In this document: positions 1 through 5,000 of the stretch, in pieces | How the letters are laid out: the number at the start of each line of letters is the position of its first letter | Position numbering within the stretch: the first letter of the stretch is position 1 | Assembly: GCF_019263805.1 (NCBI RefSeq) | Contig: NZ_CP079195.1 | Coordinates: forward strand, 1,397,501 to 1,402,500 | Direction: 5' to 3' | Length of the DNA: 5,000 nucleotides | Origin: Polaribacter sp. NJDZ03 | Lineage (GTDB): Bacteria > Bacteroidota > Bacteroidia > Flavobacteriales > Flavobacteriaceae | Program-made: the position numbers and the translations under genes | Notes under the pieces: generated by a model | Told to the model about the DNA's origin: nothing | Databases searched by the model: none | What the model saw: the letters and a program-made list of their open reading frames with translations, nothing else

Positions 1-466
1 TCTCTCAGGAGTATTTAGCCTTACCGGATGGTCCCGGTGGATTCATACAGGATTACTCGTGTCCCGCACTACTCAGGGTACCACTATCTTAAATTCGTTT
101 ACTTTTACGGGACTATCACCCTCTATGGTTTGTCTTTCCAAACAATTCTAATTCACTTATCTTCGAATATCGTGGCCCTACAACCCCTATTTTGCCGTAA
201 CAAAATAGGTTTGGGCTAATCCGCGTTCGCTCGCCACTACTAACGGAATCACTATTGTTTTCTCTTCCTCCGGTTACTTAGATGTTTCAGTTCACCGGGT
301 TTACTCCTATTGCTAGGTGACATGTCTTCAACATGCCGGGTTGCCCCATTCGGAAATCTACGGATTAAAAGGTATGTGCCCCTCCCCGTAGCTTATCGCA
401 GCTTATCACGTCCTTCGTCGTCTCTGAGAGCCTAGGCATCCGCCATACGCCCTTACTTAACTTATT
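1..466 (-). rRNA. rrl: 23S ribosomal RNA, 5' part (cut by window edge)
   Basis: This is the 5' end of the large-subunit rRNA, read on the minus strand. The reverse complement contains the conserved start block GGCGGATGCCTAGGC (about 445-431) and the GUAGUGGCGAGCGAACGCGG helix region (about 239-220). The 5' end at about 466 comes from matching the GGATGCC block to the E. coli 23S numbering, so it may be off by a few bases. About 466 nt of the usual roughly 2.85 kb are present; the remainder and any 5S gene lie left of the window. It is the third structural element of the operon after the 16S and the two spacer tRNAs. Short open frames inside it are not genes. Confidence 0.97.
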
Positions 467-476
467 GTACTTTTTG

Positions 477-500
477 CTACAGTGTGTTGCCACACTATAA
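477..500 (-). other. spacer hairpin with GCAA tetraloop just upstream of 23S
   Basis: Read on the minus strand, AGUGUG (496-491) and CACACU (486-481) pair perfectly around the loop GCAA (490-487), a GNRA-type tetraloop. The stem extends by U-G, A-U, U-A and U-G to give about 10 pairs. It ends about 11 nt before the predicted 23S 5' end. Such a local hairpin could take part in pre-23S folding or RNase processing. That role is inference; the pairing is seen directly. Confidence 0.55.
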
Positions 501-658
501 TGAACTCTTTTATATTTTTATAAAAAAATTATTTAATTAGATATTACTCTAATCGTTCTCTATCTATTTGATTCTTACGATATCATTTTACCAATATGTC
601 AATGAACTTGAGGCGAATCGCCACTGATAATTAAATCAGCAACAACATTAAGCCGTTG

Positions 659-733
<75 letters not shown>

Positions 734-815
734 TTATGAAATTCAGAATAAATTCTAAATTATGAATGTAGAATCCTCTTACTTCCAGAATTTCCTTAGT
801 ATTTTTGCTTTTTTG

Positions 816-889
816 TAGTCCCGGGCAGACTCGAACTGCCGACCTCTACATTATCAGTGTAGCGCTCTAACCAGCTGAGCTACGAGACT
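816..889 (-). tRNA. tRNA-Ile (anticodon GAU)
   Basis: A 74-nt cloverleaf on the minus strand has acceptor AGUCUCG paired with CGGGACU (one U-G pair), discriminator A, and D stem GCUC/GAGC. The anticodon stem is CUACA/UGUAG with loop CUGAUAA, giving anticodon GAU. The T arm is GGCAG-UUCGAGU-CUGCC. CCA is not encoded. It is the first spacer tRNA after the 16S and lies 83 nt upstream of tRNA-Ala, in the usual 16S-Ile-Ala-23S order. Confidence 0.97.
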
Positions 890-923
890 ATAATAGCTTA
901 AATACTTTTTATTTTAAAATTAA

Positions 924-944
924 CAGCAAAGAGTAAAAATGACC
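924..944 (-). other. 3' half of predicted pre-16S processing stem
   Basis: This segment lies about 28 nt beyond the 16S 3' end. Its + strand reads CAGC-AAAGAGTA-AAAATG-ACC. The reverse complement of the leader segment 2552-2577 reads CAGC, GTAATT, AAAGAGTA, then GAATA, ACC. In the RNA, AAAGAGUA of the leader would pair with UACUCUUU here, flanked by GGU/ACC and CAGC/GCUG. Flanking complementarity that brings the 16S ends together as an RNase III substrate is well known. The assignment here is inference. Confidence 0.5.
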
Positions 945-971
945 TTTTTTTGTAACTCACCATCTTTCTCT

Positions 972-2491
<1,520 letters not shown>

Positions 2492-2551
2492 ATATTTTAA
2501 ATATTTTAATGAATAAGTTTCAAAAGAATTTGTTTAAATAAATCTAAACAT

Positions 2552-2577
2552 GGTTATTCTACTCTTTAATTACGCTG
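2552..2577 (-). other. 5' half of predicted pre-16S processing stem
   Basis: This leader segment lies about 60 nt upstream of the 16S 5' end. It pairs with the spacer segment 924-944 through an uninterrupted 8-bp core (TACTCTTT on the + strand at 2560-2567) plus flanking 3-4 bp blocks separated by a bulge. The two halves bracket the mature 16S, as expected of a pre-16S processing stalk. No other role was found for it. Confidence 0.5.
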
Positions 2578-2616
2578 TCAATTTCAATATTTTCAATGAA
2601 CTTTGTTTCAATCTTA

Positions 2617-2639
2617 ATTAACAACTTAAAGTTGTTAAT
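2617..2639 (-). other. perfect inverted repeat in rRNA leader
   Basis: ATTAACAACTT (2617-2627) and AAGTTGTTAAT (2629-2639) are exact reverse complements around a single central A. In RNA the innermost pairs would open to form a loop, leaving about 9 bp. It lies between the downstream promoter and the 16S gene, so it is transcribed as leader RNA. It has no U-tract that would make it a terminator of rRNA transcription. It could be a leader fold or a protein-binding dyad. The function is unknown. Confidence 0.5.
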
Positions 2640-2740
2640 CGGTTAAAACTTTGTAGAAATGTTAGACTCGAACTAACTGACTTTTTTAATAGTCATTCCA
2701 AATTTTCTTTGATCGTTTTCGCTGTATTTCTTAGCGGCTG

Positions 2741-2771
2741 CAAACATACAAACTATTTCTAATCTGACAAT
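2741..2771 (-). promoter_or_regulatory. rRNA promoter P1 (proximal), Bacteroidota type
   Basis: On the minus strand the -7 element reads TATGTTTG (2748-2741), a full match to the Bacteroidota consensus TAnnTTTG. Exactly 19 nt upstream is ATTG (2771-2768), 3 of 4 matches to the -33 TTTG. The start site would fall a few bases downstream, in the CAGCCGC block at about 2740-2734, some 250 nt before the 16S. This is the primary-sigma promoter architecture of the phylum and is correctly oriented for the rRNA operon. Confidence 0.78.
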
Positions 2772-2910
2772 AAAAAATTAAACTTTTTTTATTTCTTTAT
2801 TTTCAACGCTAAAGTTAAATCTTAATCACCTTCTGATGAATGTTTTTTAAGATTTAAAAGCAAACTATAAATGAACGAAACTAACAAACTAATATTGCTG
2901 TTAGCGGGTG

Positions 2911-2941
2911 CAAACTTACAACTCCTTTTTAATCTAACAGC
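2911..2941 (-). promoter_or_regulatory. rRNA promoter P2 (distal), duplicate of P1
   Basis: On the minus strand the -7 element is TAAGTTTG (2918-2911), again a full match to TAnnTTTG. The -33 position at the same 19-nt spacing reads GCTG (2941-2938), only 2 of 4 matches, so it is weaker on paper than P1. The 40 bases from 2901 align without gaps to those from 2731, with 31 identical, including the TTAGCGG start-site block (+ strand) and AATCT upstream. The copies lie exactly 170 bp apart. It probably adds a second start for the same operon. Confidence 0.68.
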
Positions 2942-3665
2942 TATCTTTTAACCTTTATTTTAATTTAATTTTGCATATAGTTTTAATGTACTCTTTTTAA
3001 GTATTTTATATAATCCTTTTTTGATGCTTATTTTATGTTTTATTTACGTCAATCTGGGGTTGAGAATAATTATTCCTATTTATACTTATAAAAAGGAGTA
3101 CTCTTATTGAAAGTTAGCACATGCTTTTTCTTTTTGTTTTTTTTTAAAAATAAAGGTTAATGTGGCTGAGAATTGGTTATGTTAGAGATTTAAACATGTA
3201 TAATCTTTTGTTTTTAGGTCGAGAGAGGATTGATTTATGTTGTTTTTTAAGTGAGCTATTTGTTTTAACAGATAGAAAACATAGATATTTTAATCCTTTA
3301 TTTTTTTTATGCCAGTTGATTTTTTTTTGTCAAATTATTTTTGAAGTGTATTTAAATAAGCAAAAAAATCCTATTTTTTGTATTAAACTTATTCTCCTTA
3401 ATTATTTTTGAAAAAAAAAGAACTAAAGTCTATTTAATAACAGATATTAATAAAAGAAAAATAGCACAAAAAAATATTTAATAAGCCTAAACTGTATTGT
3501 ATTATTTTCATCTAAGAACTACCAAGGTATAACTGATAAAATTTTCACATTCTATTATAATACGTAGTTTGTCGTTCAACTTTTTGGAGGAAATCAAATA
3601 AAAAATGTTAAGTTTCATATACTAAAGGGTATAAAATCATTGCAATATTTAAAAGAATGACTTCA

Positions 3666-3696
3666 GCAAGGTTAATACTCATTTTTTAAGAGTAAC
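3666..3696. repeat. AT-drifted copy of the hairpin repeat at 4920-4950
   Basis: Starting from GCAAGG, this 31-base stretch aligns without gaps to 4920-4950 with 23 identities. All eight differences have A or T here, and seven of them replace a G or C in the other copy. The dyad is weakened to TACTC/GAGTA. The pattern suggests an old, eroded member of a dispersed repeat family, with the downstream copy better preserved. Chance similarity in AT-rich DNA cannot be ruled out. Confidence 0.4.
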
Positions 3697-3720
3697 TCAT
3701 AAGTATTTATGACATTTTTT

Positions 3721-3768
3721 TAATCATACAACTTTTGTTATATTATTCCTGGAGGAATAATCATACAA
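3721..3768. repeat. 11-bp direct repeat TAATCATACAA
   Basis: TAATCATACAA occurs at 3721-3731 and again at 3758-3768, 37 bp apart. The second copy overlaps the right arm of the palindrome at 3742-3761. A shorter match, TCATACA, recurs at 4969-4975 downstream of the insertion sequence. It may be a remnant of a small duplication; no function can be assigned. Confidence 0.4.
3742..3761. repeat. 8-bp palindrome with 4-nt loop
   Basis: ATTATTCC (3742-3749) and GGAATAAT (3754-3761) are exact reverse complements around TGGA. The stem is short and AT-rich, and an A-run follows on the plus strand. There is no gene upstream for it to terminate. It could be an eroded repeat element or a binding dyad. 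Confidence 0.4.
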
Positions 3769-3825
3769 AAAACTGTTCCTTTAATTAAACTTGCAAAATG
3801 TAATAAAAATCTAAGATAAGTTTGG

Positions 3826-3833
3826 ATTAAAAG
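3826..3833. repeat. target-site duplication, left copy
   Basis: ATTAAAAG directly abuts the left inverted repeat and matches GTTAAAAG at 4860-4867 in 7 of 8 bases. Eight-base target duplications are usual for ISL3-type elements, so this supports the boundary at 3833/3834. Confidence 0.7.
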
Positions 3834-3856
3834 GGATCAACACAAAAAGTTGTGGA
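3834..3856 (+). repeat. left terminal inverted repeat of the IS
   Basis: Compared with the reverse complement of 4837-4859, this 23-base end has 17 identities, including the unbroken inner block AAAAGTTGTGG (3845-3855) and the outer bases GG and CAA. The mismatches cluster at offsets 3-4 and 8-11, so this end looks more eroded than the right one, or is naturally imperfect. Confidence 0.72.
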
Positions 3857-3900
3857 GTAAACTAAAAAGGAAGAACTTTGACTTTAAAATTATTTCTATT

Positions 3901-4251
3901 TTGGATACTTCAATTGAGCTTGTTAAATTATTACTACCAGAAATACTTGTTAACTATTTTAAATTTACCAAACACGAAGTTAAAAATGAAAAACTCCATT
4001 CCTATTTCACTGAGTTAAACACAATTCCAGAAGAATTTAAAACACTTAAATTAAGCTCTAAAGGATTTTTTCCAGAAGCCACTATTCAAGATTTTCCTAT
4101 TCGAGGTAAAAACGTTTTTCTACATGTTATTAGAAGGCGTTGGATTGATGATAATTCTAAAAAATTAGTGATAAGAGATTGGCAGTTAGTAGCAAAAGGC
4201 ACTAGAATTACTAGTGAATTTGCTGCTTTTTTAAAACAAATCAGTCTGTAA
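3901..4251 (+). CDS. ISAon1-type transposase N-terminal-region protein (ORF1)
   Basis: This 116-aa product belongs to the small first-ORF proteins of ISAon1-type elements, which work with the transposase encoded just downstream, presumably in end recognition. Recognisable family blocks are ELVKLLLPEILVNYFKFTKHE (residues 6-26 as a region), GFFPEATIQDFPIRGK (55-70), RRRW (78-81), RDWQLVAKGTR (92-102) and a C-terminal FAAFLKQI. No ATG is available in frame. A TTG at 3901 gives about the family's usual length, while the longer frame from TTG 3850 would begin inside the left inverted repeat and is less likely. The true ATG may have mutated, so expression is doubtful. Its stop at 4249-4251 overlaps the start of the open stretch that carries the second ORF, one base ahead in phase. 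Confidence 0.8.
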   Translation: MDTSIELVKLLLPEILVNYFKFTKHEVKNEKLHSYFTELNTIPEEFKTLKLSSKGFFPEATIQDFPIRGKNVFLHVIRRRWIDDNSKKLVIRDWQLVAKGTRITSEFAAFLKQISL

Positions 4252-4357
4252 TAATGCTACAAGTACATCTGTTGTAGCAACCTTTTACGGAGTAAGCCTT
4301 AGAAACTTACTGAGACAATACAAAAATTATTTAAGTGATTTTAAGCAATGGAACCAG
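4235..4357 (+). pseudogene. transposase ORF2, N-terminal stub
   Basis: In the frame one base ahead of ORF1, the sequence is open from 4235 to the stop at 4373. From about 4280 it reads TFYGVSLRNLLRQYKNYLSD then FKQWNQ, which I recognise as the N-terminal block of the ISAon1-type transposase (family pattern FYGV...RQYK..LSDF..W). No ATG start is seen in this frame. After about 4357 the family match ends, and it resumes near residue 180 of the normal protein in another frame. The stub carries no catalytic residue. It would never have shown up as a protein of useful size, so it is easy to miss. Confidence 0.72.
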
Positions 4358-4827
4358 CTAGAAACAACTCCTTAAAATATGTTCCTGAACTACTACCAAA
4401 TAGAGATACTCTAAAACAATTATTAGCTAGAAGTAGATACCTATTGTATAAATCTAGTAACAAATGGACTAACTCCCAACAAGAAAGAGCTGAAATACTT
4501 TTTAAAACTTATCCAGATATAGAAAAGGCATACAATTTATGTCAAAACTTATCCTGGATTTACAATCAAACAAAAGATAAAACTGTTGCCTTAACTAGAC
4601 TTGCTAAATGGGATGAAAATGTAAGACAAGCGAAGTTTAAAAGCTTTAATAGCATTGCTAGAACAATGTCTATACATTATCAGAATATACTCAACTATTT
4701 TGACAATAGAAGTACAAATGCTTCTGCAGAATCGTTTAATACTAAAATAAAAGCATTTAGAGCACAATTTAGAGGTGTTAGAAACATCAAATTTTTCCTT
4801 TTTAGACTCTCAAATATTTATGCCTAA
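4348..4827 (+). pseudogene. transposase ORF2, C-terminal fragment (DDE, ISL3-like)
   Basis: This 159-codon open frame carries the C-terminal half of an ISAon1-type transposase. It shows YVPELLPNRDTLKQLLARSR (residues 11-30), YLLYKSSNKW, the LTRLAKW block (82-88), FKSFNSIAR, then NYFDNRSTNASAESFNTKIK (116-135) and FRGVRNIKFFLFRL. Glu128 in the NASAESF motif is the expected third residue of the DDE triad. The two aspartates and the first roughly 180 residues are absent. The ATG at 4348 sits on the deletion junction and is out of phase with the N-terminal stub, so it is an accidental start. Family ORF2 is about 330 residues, so this is under half. Similarity is strong to the very end (IYA*), and the stop lies 9 bp before the right inverted repeat. 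The protein would be catalytically dead. It might be translated, but nothing shows that. Confidence 0.85.
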
Positions 4828-4836
4828 TTTCTAAAT

Positions 4837-4859
4837 CCCACAACTTTTGGACTTGCCCC
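4837..4859 (-). repeat. right terminal inverted repeat of the IS
   Basis: Read inward on the minus strand it begins GGGGCAAGTCC and continues AAAAGTTGTGGG. It is the inverted partner of 3834-3856 (17 of 23 identical, with an 11-base unbroken block). It follows the transposase stop by 9 bp and is directly followed by the right target duplication. Confidence 0.75.
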
Positions 4860-4867
4860 GTTAAAAG
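4860..4867. repeat. target-site duplication, right copy
   Basis: GTTAAAAG follows the right inverted repeat immediately and differs from the left copy ATTAAAAG only in its first base. One substitution since insertion would explain the difference. Confidence 0.7.
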
Positions 4868-5000
4868 CTTTAGTAGCATTGATAGACCATCTATACTATT
4901 TAAAAAAATAAAGATTCCCGCAAGGCTAGTGCTCGTTTGTAACGAGTACCGTCACAGATAATTGGTTTTCATACAGTTTGCCATTCTACTTTGAGTTTAG
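4868..5000. other. right flank of the IS, non-coding
   Basis: About 130 bp continue the DNA that was split by the insertion. No gene is supported on either strand. It contains the hairpin repeat at 4920-4950 and is cut by the window edge. Rejoining the two flanks across the target site (… GGATTAAAAG + CTTTAG …) produces no longer reading frame, so the IS probably landed in intergenic DNA. Confidence 0.5.
4920..4950. repeat. hairpin repeat, REP-like, better preserved copy
   Basis: GTGCTCGTT (4929-4937) pairs with AACGAGTAC (4941-4949) around the 3-nt loop TGT. Eight pairs are Watson-Crick and one is G-T. It stands out because its GC content is well above its surroundings. It is preceded by GCAAGG and resembles 3666-3696 on the far side of the IS. 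It looks like a member of a dispersed palindromic repeat family. It has no immediate T-tract in either direction, so a rho-independent terminator is less likely. Confidence 0.5.

Larger units (their letters stand above)
2942..3833. other. AT-rich intergenic stretch without a supported gene
   Basis: About 890 bp separate the rRNA promoters from the insertion sequence. The stretch is strongly A/T-rich with long T runs (for example 3301-3308 and 3320-3328). It includes one 83-codon plus-strand frame (3160-3411) full of Phe, Cys and Leu that I do not accept as a gene. It may be decayed DNA or plain spacer. Supported small features are a palindrome at 3742-3761, a direct repeat at 3721/3758, and an AT-drifted hairpin repeat at 3666-3696. 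A GGAGG at 3586-3590 precedes ATG 3605, but that frame stops after six codons. Confidence 0.7.
3834..4859 (+). mobile_element. ISAon1-type (ISL3-like) insertion sequence, internally deleted
   Basis: This is a 1026-bp element bounded by 23-bp imperfect terminal inverted repeats and an 8-bp target duplication (7/8 match). It has two parts on the plus strand: a small N-terminal-region protein and a DDE transposase, the two-frame layout of ISAon1-type elements in Bacteroidota. The transposase frame has lost an internal segment of roughly 145 codons, judged against the family from memory; full-length relatives would then be about 1.4-1.5 kb. Without the two catalytic aspartates the copy cannot move itself. 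With both ends present it might still be mobilised by an intact relative. The element boundaries are seen directly; the family assignment rests on recognised protein motifs. Confidence 0.85.

Noticed and set aside
28..219. 63-codon open frame on the plus strand
   Set aside because: It lies antisense inside the 23S rRNA gene, and its sequence is fully explained by rRNA conservation.
3183..3330. Minus-strand open stretch of about 50 codons (…LKKQHKSILSRPKNKRLYMFK…)
   Set aside because: Its composition looks more protein-like than the opposite frame, but it has no start codon near its beginning, no family I recognise, and is interrupted upstream by stops.
3160..3411. 83-codon plus-strand frame beginning MWLRIGYVRDLN
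   Set aside because: The composition is dominated by Phe, Leu, Cys and Ile encoded by T runs. There is no recognised motif and no Bacteroidota promoter in front. It is most simply a chance frame in AT-rich DNA.
3586..3622. GGAGG followed by ATG at 3605
   Set aside because: The frame stops after six codons, and Shine-Dalgarno sites are weak guides in Bacteroidota.
3817..3824. TAAGTTTG, a plus-strand match to the -7 element just before the IS
   Set aside because: No TTTG-like -33 element occurs at about 19 nt upstream. The nearest TTG is 23 nt away, and an 8-base motif with two free positions is common in AT-rich DNA.
4929..4949. Hairpin considered as a rho-independent terminator
   Set aside because: There is no T-tract directly after the stem on either strand and no gene ending beside it. 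The second copy upstream fits a repeat better.

Overview
The window suggests a low-GC member of the Bacteroidota, most likely Flavobacteriia. Three things point there: the rRNA sequences, promoters of the Bacteroidota type (TAnnTTTG at -7 instead of TATAAT), and an ISAon1-type (ISL3-like) insertion sequence typical of that phylum. I cannot name a genus from sequence alone.

Positions 1-2491 hold the promoter-proximal part of a ribosomal RNA operon on the minus strand. In transcription order it contains the 16S rRNA (about 2491-972), tRNA-Ile(GAU) (889-816), tRNA-Ala(UGC) (732-659) and the 5' end of the 23S rRNA (from about 466, running off the left edge). The 16S-Ile-Ala-23S order is the classic bacterial spacer layout. 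The spacer and the leader carry complementary segments that probably form the 16S processing stem, and a GCAA-capped hairpin lies just upstream of the 23S 5' end.

Positions 2492-2941 are the rRNA leader and promoter region. Two promoter copies lie exactly 170 bp apart. They share the -7 element, the adjoining start-site block and part of the upstream element, so the operon is probably driven by tandem promoters.

Positions 2942-3833 are very AT-rich, with no gene I can support. They hold a small palindrome, a short direct repeat and an AT-drifted partial copy of a hairpin repeat seen again at the right end of the window.

Positions 3834-4859 are a complete but dead 1026-bp insertion sequence remnant. 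It has terminal inverted repeats and a 7/8-matching 8-bp target duplication. Its first ORF (accessory N-terminal protein) is nearly intact but lacks an ATG. The second ORF (DDE transposase) has lost about 145 codons, including the segment expected to carry both catalytic aspartates. Only its N-terminal stub and a C-terminal 159-codon frame with the catalytic glutamate remain, in different frames.

Positions 4868-5000 are non-coding and hold a strong 9-bp hairpin. I found no convincing new biological system. The most informative points are the tandem rRNA promoters, the cleanly bounded deleted IS, and the pair of related hairpin repeats on either side of it.
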